Source: a virus
DNA length: 31,282 bases
Direction: 5' to 3' (one strand)
Virus record (IMG/VR): IMGVR_UViG_3300046542_000253
Location: 1 to 31,282 of that record
The notes beneath the pieces were generated by a model. The model was given only the letters and a program-made list of their open reading frames with translations. It was not told the origin of the DNA and did not search any database. A program made the translations under genes and the position numbers. Below are positions 9,952 to 17,746 of the stretch, one piece after another (within the stretch, counting starts at the first letter, position 1; each line of letters starts with the position of its first letter).

Positions 9952-10189
9952 AGGCAGCGCCGACGAGCGCGGCGAGCCACATGAGAATGGTCGAAGAGAC
10001 AAGCGTCTTGGCGCCTTCTCGTCCATTGACGATCACACCGATGACGGCAAGCAGGCCGATGATCCAGACGATGCCGATCGGCAACTCAAAGCCTCGGGTC
10101 CACCGGTGTTCAATCAGCATGCCACCTGCAGCGGCAAAGCCGAGCATGGCCGCGATGAATACAATGAACTGCTGAGTGTCTTTGCTCAT
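9908..10189 (-). CDS. Small membrane protein with three predicted spans, antisense in the late region
   Basis: A 93-residue protein read leftward, from an ATG at 10189 preceded by GAAGG at suitable spacing. It begins MSKDTQQ and has three hydrophobic segments at about residues 8-27, 36-54 and 64-88, with a positive HRWTR loop between the first two. It fills an otherwise empty 340-bp gap and overlaps the end of the ejection-protein gene by 44 nt. A longer start at 10240 adds an Arg-rich stretch unlikely to be real. Being opposite to late transcription, it may be expressed in the lysogen, for example in superinfection exclusion, but this is only inference. It could instead be a holin-like protein. 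Confidence 0.5.
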   Translation of the reverse strand: MSKDTQQFIVFIAAMLGFAAAGGMLIEHRWTRGFELPIGIVWIIGLLAVIGVIVNGREGAKTLVSSTILMWLAALVGAAFIAWMALAGAGHSP

Positions 10190-10251
10190 TCGGCCTTCGG
10201 TCGGTCGGGATGGTCGACCACTCATACAACGAAAACGCACTGCAAACCAAG

Positions 10252-10274
10252 GGCTCCTTTCTGGGGGCCTTTTT
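10252..10274 (+). terminator. Rho-independent terminator ahead of the tailspike gene
   Basis: GGCTCC (10252-10257) can pair with GGGGCC (10264-10269), with one G-T pair and a 6-nt loop, and TTTTT follows at 10270-10274. It would end the tail/ejection operon just upstream of the tailspike RBS (AAGGA at 10281). Confidence 0.65.
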
Positions 10275-10291
10275 CACTTCAAGGAATCCAC

Positions 10292-12697
10292 ATGACCTCG
10301 ATCCAAATTGACCGCACGGATGGCCTCTCGTCGAGCACCGCGTTCAAGGGGCCGTGCAAGGCCGCAACGACCGTCAATATCGCGCTCTATGGCGAGCAGA
10401 CGCTTGATGGCATTGCCATCGTCACTGGTGACCGCGTCATGGTCAAGGACCAGGCGGCCGGCTACGAGAACGGCATCTATGTGGTCGATACCGGACAATG
10501 GCGCCGCGCCAAGGACTTCAGCCGCAACAATGACGTCCGCGAGGGAACGCAGGTCTTTGTCGCCAACGGCACGACCTATGAGCGGACGCTTTGGTGTGTC
10601 ACGACCAATGACCCGATCGTCATCGGAACAAACGACGTCACTTTCCTGCAGACGATCGTCAGCGCCTTCGAACTTGAAGCACTGATAGCGCAGGCAGAAG
10701 CTGCGGCCGCCGCGGCAGAAGCCGCAGCCGCGTCATTGCCGCCGATTACGGCAAACACGATGCTGGTCGACAATGCCGCTGGCACCTCTCGTGAATCGAA
10801 GTCTTTCCCGGACGTTCGCAATCTCCTCGACCTGGCGGTATTCGTCGACACCAGGACGGCGCTCAAGGCGCTCGACACGACGAAGGATGTCAATGCATAC
10901 CTCAGGGAATCCGGCCGCGAGGGCCACTTCCTTTGGGTAGCCGGTGACTTCTCAACGCTCATTACAGCGGACACCCTTGAGGGCCTCTATATAAAGGCAA
11001 ACGCCATCGCCTCGTCTGCTGGCGCATGGGTCCGTCAAGGCGGCTGGGCTGTGACCGGTGTCGATGCTCGTTGGTTCGGTTATGTCGCTAACTACAACTC
11101 GACGACGGGCGCAGGTACAGACATGGGGCCGTTGCTGGCCTCGATCTTGGCTATCTCCACGGTGATGGAAGTCCATTGCCCGACTGGCCTTGCCAAGCTC
11201 GACAATCTGGAGATCCCCAAAGGCAAGGTAGTGCGCGGCGTCAAGCCCGCATTCGAGAGCTTTCTGGCAAACACCCGCAAGCCGGACAACATCAAGGGCA
11301 CCGTGTGGTGTACGCGCGCCGCCGGCGTGATGTCATCGGGGAGACCGACGAACGAGATTGTGCGCCTCAATCAGTACTCGGGTCTTGCCGATGTTCTGAT
11401 ATTCCATGATGGCCAGCCTACTCCGGGTGTCGGATGGACACCGACAAATACCCCTTGGGGCGTTCGTGCTGGACGCTTTGCCGACACGACCCGCGATGTC
11501 CGAGCTGAGCACTGCTGGATGGAGGGCGTGACGGTGCTAGCCTTCACGCACTGCATCGAGTTCCAGAAGGGCGGCGAAGGCGGCTATATCCGTGATTGCA
11601 AATGGCACGGGTTCAATATCGGTCTGTCCCTCGACAACATCCACCACATCATCATGCTGGATAATACCGAGGCTTACCCGTACTGGAACGGCGATGCCAA
11701 CGTGCAGATCTACATGTACAACAACTACGTCGCCTACGAGATCGGGCGTGTGGATGGTCTCCGCGTCAAAGGCGGCATGTTCTCGATCTGGACGAATGTC
11801 GGCGTGGGCTTTGTGCCGTCGCGCTCGACAGACTTCCCCAATCAGTCAAGCGCGTTCATCGACGTTGACAGCATCTATAGCGATAGCTGTGTCCACGGCT
11901 TCATGGTGTACCCTGGTATCACGGGGGCTCCAATGACTGGGACGATCGGCCACATGATCGTTCACCGCGCGAGCATTACGGGTCTTGATATCGACAGCAA
12001 CCCCGCTGTCGACTATGGCGTTCGCCTTCGCGGCTGGTGTGATTTCCATGTTCACCATTTCGAAGGCTCCGGCTCCGGCTTTGCCCGCAAGGGCGGCCAT
12101 GTCGTCGCTACGACCGATGGATCGAAAATGTCGATCGGTCATGCCCGTGTCTGCGAATGGGATACGGATGGCCTCAACAAGCCGGCGTTCTCGTTTGGCG
12201 TTGCAGGGACTGAGCTCAGCATTGAGCAGCCTCTGGACATCTTCCAAGGCTCTGGCGGCTGGTTTGTCACCACAAAGCGCCTGTTCCAAGGGGATGCGTC
12301 GGCCGGTGAAAACAACATCACGACGGGCCGCCATCTGTATCTTGACGGCATCGGCTTCGTCTCTAACCGATCAGTGACGGTGAACAGCGCGGAACAAACG
12401 CTCTTTGCTTCTCACCCGGTCAAGATGCTATCCGCCGGCTATCGAGAGTACCGCGCTCGTGGTCGCGTTGGAACGCATGCCACAACTACCACTCTCACGC
12501 TGCACGCTGGTTCGGCAACGGTGATCACGACGGCGCTGTCCTGCCCTGCGAGCGGTTCAACGCTCGATGTAGACGGCACCTGGAAGACGATCAATCTAGA
12601 CCCGACGACGGAACCGGAGTTCGGCGCGCTACAGGCTATCGGCACGCCCGGTGATGCGAGCCTGCTGTTCCTGAGATTGGGCTTTGAATTCAGGTAA
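10292..12697 (+). CDS. Tailspike / tail fibre with beta-helix body
   Basis: An 801-residue protein from the ATG at 10292, which has AAGGA at 10281-10285; the longer frame from 10106 runs through the terminator and is rejected. Residues 1-115 are the N-terminal head-binding type domain common in phage fibres (LDGIAIVTGDRVMVKDQAAG, then ENGIYVVDTGQWRRA). Residues about 128-150 are an Ala/Glu coiled coil. The central part is rich in short strands and turns with IRDCKWHGFNIGLSLDNIHH and VYPGITGAPM-type rungs, as in pectin-lyase-like beta-helices that bind or cut surface polysaccharide. The C-terminal 130 residues are a Thr/Ser/Ala-rich beta domain. Catalytic residues cannot be assigned by eye. 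Confidence 0.8.
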   Translation: MTSIQIDRTDGLSSSTAFKGPCKAATTVNIALYGEQTLDGIAIVTGDRVMVKDQAAGYENGIYVVDTGQWRRAKDFSRNNDVREGTQVFVANGTTYERTLWCVTTNDPIVIGTNDVTFLQTIVSAFELEALIAQAEAAAAAAEAAAASLPPITANTMLVDNAAGTSRESKSFPDVRNLLDLAVFVDTRTALKALDTTKDVNAYLRESGREGHFLWVAGDFSTLITADTLEGLYIKANAIASSAGAWVRQGGWAVTGVDARWFGYVANYNSTTGAGTDMGPLLASILAISTVMEVHCPTGLAKLDNLEIPKGKVVRGVKPAFESFLANTRKPDNIKGTVWCTRAAGVMSSGRPTNEIVRLNQYSGLADVLIFHDGQPTPGVGWTPTNTPWGVRAGRFADTTRDVRAEHCWMEGVTVLAFTHCIEFQKGGEGGYIRDCKWHGFNIGLSLDNIHHIIMLDNTEAYPYWNGDANVQIYMYNNYVAYEIGRVDGLRVKGGMFSIWTNVGVGFVPSRSTDFPNQSSAFIDVDSIYSDSCVHGFMVYPGITGAPMTGTIGHMIVHRASITGLDIDSNPAVDYGVRLRGWCDFHVHHFEGSGSGFARKGGHVVATTDGSKMSIGHARVCEWDTDGLNKPAFSFGVAGTELSIEQPLDIFQGSGGWFVTTKRLFQGDASAGENNITTGRHLYLDGIGFVSNRSVTVNSAEQTLFASHPVKMLSAGYREYRARGRVGTHATTTTLTLHAGSATVITTALSCPASGSTLDVDGTWKTINLDPTTEPEFGALQAIGTPGDASLLFLRLGFEFR

Positions 12698-12702
12698 CGC
12701 AG

Positions 12703-12840
12703 TTAACCGAAAAACGGGGCTGGCAAGATTGCCAGCTTCTCTGCCGACCAGAAAACAACGACCCCTATGGCGGCGAATACGCCGATCATCCCGGCTACGG
12801 TGAGAAAGCCTTTGATCGGTGCGAGTATAAAATTGTTCAT
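12703..12840 (-). CDS. 45-residue single-span membrane protein, antisense
   Basis: A very short gene on the minus strand. The ATG at 12840 is preceded by a full GGAGG with 5-nt spacing, one of the best ribosome-binding sites in the window. The protein starts MNNFILAPIKGFLTVAGMIG, continues with a hydrophobic VFAAIGVVVFW span, and ends EKLAILPAPFFG. It lies in the gap between the tailspike and the GT-C-like gene, leaving 5 bp to the tailspike stop. No family was recognised. Its orientation and type match the other leftward membrane-protein gene on the opposite side of the tailspike. Confidence 0.6.
   Translation of the reverse strand: MNNFILAPIKGFLTVAGMIGVFAAIGVVVFWSAEKLAILPAPFFG
12719..12736. 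terminator. Perfect hairpin between tailspike and GT-C gene, possible terminator
   Basis: GCTGGCAA-GA-TTGCCAGC is a perfect inverted repeat. Read on the minus strand it is followed by CCCCGTTTTTC, and read on the plus strand by TTCTCT. It could end tailspike transcription, or that of the small antisense gene whose last codons it overlaps. The T-tract is imperfect in both directions. Confidence 0.35.
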
Positions 12841-12923
12841 TGCAACCTCCATTTGGAGTGGATGCCTAGCATTTGCAGGGACTGTCGTCTATTCGGGGAT
12901 TTGAATATCTCTGTGAGGCAGCT

Positions 12924-15137
12924 TTGAAATCCGCATTTATTTTGGGGGCGCCGCTCCTGCTTATCGTGCTTCTTGTCAACGGCGCTGTGCCTGGGCTCAT
13001 GGCTCCGACGACCGCGCAGTTGTTCTGGTCAACCGGGTTCTCGCAGTCGTTCGCCAATGGCGGGTTGTCAATCTTCGCTCAAAACTTCGGTCTTCCAGAG
13101 CCCGCGGCCATGGCCTTCGGCTTGGCTGGCGCGTTCCCAGTGGCGGTCTTGATCAAAATTGGCATTCATCCGATCGAGGCTTACACGACGGTCTTTGCCT
13201 TGTGGCTTACCGTCGCCTTTGTAGGAGCCTACTGGTTGGCCAAGCAACTCGGAGGCAGCAGCTTCGTTTCGCTCTGTTGTGCCGCAATCTGGGGAACAAT
13301 GCCGGTTATCGGCCAGCATCAGGCGTTTGGCATGGTGGCGCTAGGCATGGCCCTCCTGCCATTCTATGTCGCGGTGTCTTACCGCCTCATGCGCGGAGAA
13401 AAGGCTGGAACCAGGATAGCGACGCTGTTCATTGCCGCATGCGTGGTAGCCGTCTTCATGGATGGCTACACCTACATGATGTTTGCTGTCGCAACTGGCT
13501 TCATTGCTCTGGCCACCCTGATCGAGCGTTGGGGGGACTGTCGTAAGGATACGTTTATCCGCCTCGCTGTCGTAGCGGCCGGATTCGCCGCTTCATACCT
13601 GCTTTACATCGCATATCTCGGCAAAAGTGGATTCGAGGCTGCCGAGCTTGATTTCTTCCGTGGATGGGCCGCCAGCATTGAGTTTCTGTTTGTCGCGACG
13701 AAGGGCCTGCTGCTGATTCCTGATCTGATCGGGATTAGCGACAAGCGGTTGCCCGATGAGTATTTCGGAGACCCATCGACCTATATCTCGACGTTTGCTC
13801 TGCCCATAGCGGCAGTTGCAGCCATCTGTCTTTTGGCCCGCGCCGGCAAGCTGAGTGATCGGGTCATCTTCGCACTGATCGCGCTGTTCGGGTTCTACAT
13901 GTGCCTCGGTCCTTCGGTGAAGTTCCTTACCTACAGGTCGGAGGGCATGAGCCAGTTGATGCCGGCGGACTTGTCTCGCGGGGGCACCGGATCGGCATGG
14001 TTCTCTGAACACCTTCCGGGGTTCAAGAACATGCGGGCAAGCTATCGTTGGGTGGCGCTCGGCATTTTCGGGTCCTGGGCAATATTGGCGCTTGCCGCTA
14101 CCCAGCGGGATTTGAGGAAAGTCATCGTCCCCTGCATGATAGCGGCTGCGATCTTCAATATTCCGACCATTGCGTCACTGACGCAGCCGACCAAGTTCCG
14201 GCAAATGGCCTACGCAATTGATCGGGACGTGGAGCAAATGCGGCCATTCTTCAAGCCGGGGGAGAAGGTCGCAATGCTCCCCTATCGCAATGACTTCCTG
14301 GCCAACTACATCGCAGCACGTCTCAATATCGAGACCTACAACATCGGGGGCGACAAGAACCTGGTCGAGGCAAGCGAGCATTGGCCGGTAACCATGCAGC
14401 GGTTCAGTCAAGGCATCATCGATGATCAATACCCACGAAACGTTGCCGCGATTTTGGAAAGCGCCGACGCTGACGCTGTCATGCTGCCGTATTTTGACCT
14501 GCTCGAGGCGGCTCACAAATGGCCGTACCCTAAGGACTACGAAGGGCAGATGAGGGCGATTGCCGCAGCGGTCGATGCAGACCCGCGAATTGTCGCCACC
14601 TATGCAGAGCAATTCGCAGTCTTGCGCTTGAGCTATGGCCTGAAAGGGCTTGGGGATACAGCTCGTGAGCCTCTTAAAATTGATCGCAGCGAGGTCCTTG
14701 TTAGTTCGTCGACGACGGACCAGAACACATTCGCTGGCGTGGGATGGTATCCGCTCGAGCCGACCGGGATATGGTCGCGGGGTAGCTCCGAACTCATTAT
14801 CAACGTGAAGGATGCCAGTGATCACCTATCCGGCATTCAACTGACATTCACGCCATACACACCCCAGCCTGACGACAAGATGACTGTGACAGTTCTCGAT
14901 CATGGCAATCTGGTCGTCGAGAAGGAATTCACAGGCCAAACGCCGAACGCATCCCTGCTGGTCGCTCTGTCGCCTGAGATGATCGACGAGAAGGGCAATA
15001 TCCGGCTGCATATCGAAGCAAGCCCACTGCATTCTCCGGCAGATAACGGAAGCGCTGACGCTCGCCGTTTGGGCATCATGCTTCATAGCGTCTCGCCGAA
15101 ATTCTCGGACGGTAACAACTACGCCGTTCTGGAATAG
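12924..15137 (+). CDS. Polytopic GT-C-like membrane protein with C-terminal periplasmic domain, probable surface-polysaccharide modification
   Basis: No ATG fits the N terminus. The TTG at 12924 has GAGG 5 nt upstream and gives 737 residues beginning directly with a membrane span; a TTG at 12873 (754 residues) has no RBS. About ten to twelve hydrophobic spans fill the first 430 residues, with short loops such as NFGLPEPAAMAFGLAGAFPV and GHQ/GMV-type segments. A soluble domain of about 300 residues follows (FFKPGEKVAMLPYRNDF, then DAVMLPYFDLLEAAHKWPYP). This plan resembles GT-C glycosyltransferases and YfhO-like proteins that use lipid-linked sugars. Next to a tailspike gene it suggests lysogenic conversion of O-antigen or another surface glycan. 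A terminator follows. Family identity is not proven. Confidence 0.6.
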   Translation: MKSAFILGAPLLLIVLLVNGAVPGLMAPTTAQLFWSTGFSQSFANGGLSIFAQNFGLPEPAAMAFGLAGAFPVAVLIKIGIHPIEAYTTVFALWLTVAFVGAYWLAKQLGGSSFVSLCCAAIWGTMPVIGQHQAFGMVALGMALLPFYVAVSYRLMRGEKAGTRIATLFIAACVVAVFMDGYTYMMFAVATGFIALATLIERWGDCRKDTFIRLAVVAAGFAASYLLYIAYLGKSGFEAAELDFFRGWAASIEFLFVATKGLLLIPDLIGISDKRLPDEYFGDPSTYISTFALPIAAVAAICLLARAGKLSDRVIFALIALFGFYMCLGPSVKFLTYRSEGMSQLMPADLSRGGTGSAWFSEHLPGFKNMRASYRWVALGIFGSWAILALAATQRDLRKVIVPCMIAAAIFNIPTIASLTQPTKFRQMAYAIDRDVEQMRPFFKPGEKVAMLPYRNDFLANYIAARLNIETYNIGGDKNLVEASEHWPVTMQRFSQGIIDDQYPRNVAAILESADADAVMLPYFDLLEAAHKWPYPKDYEGQMRAIAAAVDADPRIVATYAEQFAVLRLSYGLKGLGDTAREPLKIDRSEVLVSSSTTDQNTFAGVGWYPLEPTGIWSRGSSELIINVKDASDHLSGIQLTFTPYTPQPDDKMTVTVLDHGNLVVEKEFTGQTPNASLLVALSPEMIDEKGNIRLHIEASPLHSPADNGSADARRLGIMLHSVSPKFSDGNNYAVLE

Positions 15138-15166
15138 ACGACAGACAGGACAGCAACGTTTTCCAA

Positions 15167-15189
15167 GGCTCGCTTCGGCGGGCCTTTTT
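15167..15189 (+). terminator. Strong rho-independent terminator before the lysis cassette
   Basis: GGCTCGC-TTCG-GCGGGCC (15167-15184) forms a 7-bp stem, with one G-T pair, closed by a stable TTCG tetraloop and followed by TTTTT (15185-15189). It separates the GT-C-like gene from the endolysin gene. Confidence 0.85.
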
Positions 15190-15214
15190 CTTTCCCCACA
15201 ATCTGGAGCGTCCT

Positions 15215-15763
15215 ATGGACCGCAAGTCGTTCTACGACGTGCTGCGAGGCAGCGCGCTATTTCCGCATGGCCTGTCGACGGACCAAGTCAAAGGCATGGA
15301 AGCTTTGCTGGATGCGGCGCAAGGGCTGGCAGCAGACGAGACGGCCTATGTTATGGCGACGGCCTATCACGAAACCGCCGAGACGATGCGGCCCATCGCT
15401 GAATACGGCAAAGGGAAGGGCCGCAAGTACGGCGTGCCTGGTCGTAATGGCGGGCAGGTGCCTTATGGTCGCGGCTTCGTGCAGACGACCTGGGACCAGA
15501 ACTATGAGCGCACCGATCGGGAGCTTGGCCTTGGCGGCCGGCTGATCGCCAACTACAGCCTGCTACTGACCGATACTGCTATGGCTGCACAGGCTGCCGT
15601 CCGGGGCATGGTCGAAGGTTGGTACACAGGCAAGAAGCTCTCCGATTACTTCGCCGGCGGCAAATGCGACTTCGTCAATGCGCGTCGGATCATTAATGGC
15701 ACCGACAAGGCGGAGAAGATCGCCAGCCATGCCCGCGTCTTTCTGAAGGCAATCCAACAATGA
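15215..15763 (+). CDS. Endolysin, GH19 (chitinase/lysozyme)-type muramidase
   Basis: A 182-residue protein with GGAG upstream of the ATG. Motifs fit phage GH19 lysozymes: AYVMATAYHETAETMRPIAE at residues 44-63, with Glu53 as the likely catalytic acid and Glu63 as a second acidic residue; then the K-G-K-G-R-K-Y-G segment; YGRGFVQTTWDQNY at 84-97; and FVNARRIINGTDKA near the C terminus. There is no signal peptide or membrane anchor, so release would depend on a holin. Its stop overlaps the start of the next gene (ATGA), a membrane protein, followed by spanins, which is a standard lysis cassette. Confidence 0.88.
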   Translation: MDRKSFYDVLRGSALFPHGLSTDQVKGMEALLDAAQGLAADETAYVMATAYHETAETMRPIAEYGKGKGRKYGVPGRNGGQVPYGRGFVQTTWDQNYERTDRELGLGGRLIANYSLLLTDTAMAAQAAVRGMVEGWYTGKKLSDYFAGGKCDFVNARRIINGTDKAEKIASHARVFLKAIQQ

Positions 15764-16050
15764 AGTTCTTCATGGATCATATGGCATCGCCAGATTGGGC
15801 GGTACGACGTCGGATTATCATCCTCGTTCTGATCTGGGGTGCCGGGGTGGTGACTTACCTTGCGGTGTGGGGGCGGCCGATCGCGCTAAGCGACACCATC
15901 GCAATGAACCTGATCTTGCTGATGGGCGGCATCATCGGCTCCTACGTCTTCGGCGCGGTCTGGGAAACGAATGTTGCCCGGAAGTCCAACATCGCCCAGC
16001 AGGCGGTAGAGCAGGGCGATGCTGATACGACCGTCGAGGTGAAACCATGA
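15760..16050 (+). CDS. Holin-like membrane protein
   Basis: A 96-residue protein with two hydrophobic segments, at about residues 19-37 (IIILVLIWGAGVVTYLAV) and 46-67 (TIAMNLILLMGGIIGSYVFG). The N terminus is Arg-rich (DWAVRRR) and the C-terminal tail is hydrophilic and acidic. Size and topology fit a class II-type holin. It overlaps the endolysin stop and the spanin start by ATGA junctions, so all three are probably translationally coupled. No family is assigned beyond holin-like. Confidence 0.72.
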   Translation: MKFFMDHMASPDWAVRRRIIILVLIWGAGVVTYLAVWGRPIALSDTIAMNLILLMGGIIGSYVFGAVWETNVARKSNIAQQAVEQGDADTTVEVKP

Positions 16051-16409
16051 TCGCTTTCCTCCTAAGCCCGATCGGCAAGGTTGCTGGCACCGCGCTCCTT
16101 GTCGTGGCTGTTTTCCTCGGCTTCCGCGTCTGGCTCGCCTCGCACGACAAGACCGTGCTGTCCGGATACGTCCTGCTGTCTGAAAAGACCGCAGCGGAAG
16201 CGACGGCAAAGGAAATGGAACGCCAGCGCAACGCGGCGTCTCAGGCTCTGGACGAGCACCGCAAACGCCTCGCCGCGGCGGAAGCTTCCGAGCAGGCCGC
16301 CAAGGATACCCTCGAAACTGAGATCAAAGCCTATGAGCTGCAGCTTAGCGAAAAGAACCGCGCTTGCCTTATCGATGACGCTGATCGTCTCTTCCTGCAA
16401 CACCACTGA
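16047..16409 (+). CDS. Rz: Inner-membrane spanin (i-spanin), Rz-like
   Basis: A 120-residue protein with one N-terminal membrane span (about residues 8-31, VAGTALLVVAVFLGF), then a long charged coiled coil (KTAAEATAKEMERQRNAASQ, then KRLAAAEASEQAAKDTLETE) reaching the C terminus. This is the normal plan of Rz-type i-spanins, which pair with an outer-membrane lipoprotein to fuse the two membranes at lysis. The out-of-frame lipoprotein gene overlapping its last 77 nt supports the call. Confidence 0.82.
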   Translation: MIAFLLSPIGKVAGTALLVVAVFLGFRVWLASHDKTVLSGYVLLSEKTAAEATAKEMERQRNAASQALDEHRKRLAAAEASEQAAKDTLETEIKAYELQLSEKNRACLIDDADRLFLQHH

Positions 16410-16638
16410 CCGGCTCAATAAAGCGGCGACGACACAGGGCAAGATACAAGCTGGCATCGCGTTGCCGGCATGGCCCGACGACTGCCGGAAGACAGAGCCT
16501 CACGCTCCGGTCGAGGTTGGCGCAGAGCTGCGTTCCGTGCTTGTTCGGGAACGTAGCGCGCTCGACCGGCAGAACTCGCGTACGGGGCGCTGCGGGGCTT
16601 TCTACGACAGCGTGAAATCCAAGTACGGCGTTCACTGA
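16333..16638 (+). CDS. Rz1: Outer-membrane spanin lipoprotein (o-spanin), Rz1-like, overlapping Rz
   Basis: The frame one base off from Rz is open, and the ATG at 16333 gives a 101-residue protein that starts with a lipoprotein signal: a short Lys/Arg region (SLAKR), a hydrophobic stretch (TALALSMTLIV) and a V-S-S-C lipobox with Cys22 as the lipidated residue. After it come about 80 polar residues with several Pro, Arg and two Cys. A later ATG at 16375 would remove most of the signal. Overlap of Rz1 with Rz in another frame is typical of spanin pairs. No convincing RBS is seen, so coupling to Rz translation is likely. Confidence 0.78.
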   Translation: MSCSLAKRTALALSMTLIVSSCNTTDRLNKAATTQGKIQAGIALPAWPDDCRKTEPHAPVEVGAELRSVLVRERSALDRQNSRTGRCGAFYDSVKSKYGVH

Positions 16639-16676
16639 AACCATAGCATTGACTACGCATTGAAAGGGCTGGAACG

Positions 16677-17009
16677 TTGAACCCACCGAGCACCGAGATG
16701 GAATATGATCTCAGAACCCGCGTTGTCAGTCTCGAGCACCAATCCACACTGCATTCGCAGAGGATAGGCGAGTTGGAAAAGTGGCAACGCTTAAGTGACA
16801 TTGCCGATGCTCGCAAAGACGAGCAGTTCAAGAATATGGACGCTCGGTTCTCGTCGATCGACAAGAAGATCGACGACCTGGGGAAATCCATGGGGGCGAA
16901 GACGGATGAGATCGGCGGCACGCTTAAGTGGGTCAACCGGACAATCCTGACGGGCGTCATCCTCGGGGTAATAGCGTTCCTGATCAAGGGCGGGTTCAAT
17001 CTGCCCTAA
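16677..17009 (+). CDS. XhlA-like hemolysin/holin-associated protein
   Basis: A 110-residue protein. The TTG at 16677 gives the full length and an ATG at 16698 (MEYDLRTR) is an alternative start. It has an N-terminal coiled coil (LRTRVVSLEHQSTLHSQRIG, then FSSIDKKIDDLGKSM) and one C-terminal membrane span (ILTGVILGVIAFLIKGGF). This order matches XhlA-type proteins that act with holins in cell lysis. It is the last gene of the lysis cassette, 38 bp after the Rz1 stop. It may be an antiholin or a second holin component. Confidence 0.62.
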   Translation: MNPPSTEMEYDLRTRVVSLEHQSTLHSQRIGELEKWQRLSDIADARKDEQFKNMDARFSSIDKKIDDLGKSMGAKTDEIGGTLKWVNRTILTGVILGVIAFLIKGGFNLP

Positions 17010-17066
17010 GCTCTCCTTTGTCACCAAACGTACAGATTAGAAGAATCTCATAAAAGCATCTTGACT

Positions 17067-17096
17067 GGCCGGATTTAATCATCACCTGATTCGGCC
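17067..17096 (+). promoter_or_regulatory. Hairpin ending at the ribosome-binding site of the DUF982 gene
   Basis: GGCCGGAT (17067-17074) pairs with ATTCGGCC (17089-17096), with one G-T pair, around a 14-nt loop. GGAGG begins at the next base (17097). No T-tract follows, so it is not a terminator on this strand. It could affect translation initiation of the downstream gene, or may be chance. Confidence 0.35.
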
Positions 17097-17107
17097 GGAG
17101 GTGGCGC

Positions 17108-17455
17108 ATGTCCGAATATATAGGTGAACATATCCCCATCAGAGACTGCATCGTATGCGTTGAGAAGCGCAAAGGTGTCACCATGCGCCGGCACTGCACT
17201 CTTAGCGACCTTGCTTATAGCCTGCTCTACCGCTGGCCCGATGACCATCGCGGCAAGGAATGGCTGCTGGCGCAAACGATGTGCCTTGAGGCAATGGAAG
17301 GGCTAAGAGATCCTGAACAGGCGAGGGCGTCCTTTGTAGCAGCGGCCATCGCTGCAGAGATGCTGATGGTCAGGGAAGAGTATGTCCAGCAGCGACCCGC
17401 AAAGCGTCCGGCGAAGGGAAAGCGCGGGCAACGGTCGCTAGATACCGGGCCTTAA
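17108..17455 (+). CDS. DUF982 domain protein
   Basis: A 115-residue protein with GGAGG 6 nt upstream of its ATG. Residues about 25-95 have the DUF982 pattern: a short strand region, then LLYRWPDDHRGKEWLLAQTM, C-L-E-A-M-E-G, and a DPEQARASFVAAAIAAEML helix. DUF982 proteins are small, of unknown function, and found almost only in rhizobia and relatives, often in many copies per genome. The C-terminal tail is basic (RPAKRPAKGKRGQR), suggesting nucleic-acid contact. It sits alone between the lysis cassette and attP, where phages often carry cargo genes. Its 3' end overlaps the convergent gene by 18 nt. Confidence 0.7.
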   Translation: MSEYIGEHIPIRDCIVCVEKRKGVTMRRHCTLSDLAYSLLYRWPDDHRGKEWLLAQTMCLEAMEGLRDPEQARASFVAAAIAAEMLMVREEYVQQRPAKRPAKGKRGQRSLDTGP

Positions 17456-17734
17456 CCCTGCGAGCAGCCTGTCGTAATACTCCTCGACCATCCGAGAGGC
17501 TTCCCGAGCCGTCGCGACATAGCCGGTATTCGGTGCCACCCGTCGCTTGACATTCGGTCCCCCATTGCCGGACCAATGCCAGCGCCCACTCATCGGGCCT
17601 GATTCCTCAAGCCTGATCCGGCCGACGGGCGTTTCCCCATCCCATGCCGCAAAGTCCTTATGGCCTTCTCCAGGCCATGTCTCACGCCATTTGTATTTTG
17701 GCTGATATTCTCTCACAGAGCCGTTTTCTCCCAC
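17438..17734 (-). CDS. Hypothetical protein beside attP
   Basis: Up to 98 residues read leftward from a GTG at 17734; a second in-frame GTG at 17716 has GGGAGA upstream and gives 92 residues. Composition is ordinary coding type, with WPGEGHKDFAAWDGETPVGR and a Gly/Trp-rich SGRWHWSGNGG stretch, then a helical C terminus (AREASRMVEEYYDRLLAGL). It may be a small alpha/beta protein. The 5' end overlaps the attP arm-type repeats, so integrase binding could affect its expression. No family was recognised. Confidence 0.6.
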   Translation of the reverse strand: MGENGSVREYQPKYKWRETWPGEGHKDFAAWDGETPVGRIRLEESGPMSGRWHWSGNGGPNVKRRVAPNTGYVATAREASRMVEEYYDRLLAGLRPGI

Positions 17735-17746
17735 AGCGCTCTCACA
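17710..17746. repeat. Putative integrase arm-type sites, left (P') arm, three copies
   Basis: CTCTCACAG at 17710-17718, CTCCCACAG at 17728-17736 (one mismatch) and CTCTCACA at 17739-17746, all in the same orientation and spaced 18 and 11 bp. The same 9-mer occurs twice on the other side of the tRNA-like core. Short direct repeats on both sides of a core are the usual arm-binding sites of lambda-type integrases. Confidence 0.6.

Noticed and set aside
10106-10291. Upstream extension of the tailspike gene
   Set aside because: It crosses a terminator and has no RBS; the ATG at 10292 has a well-placed AAGGA.
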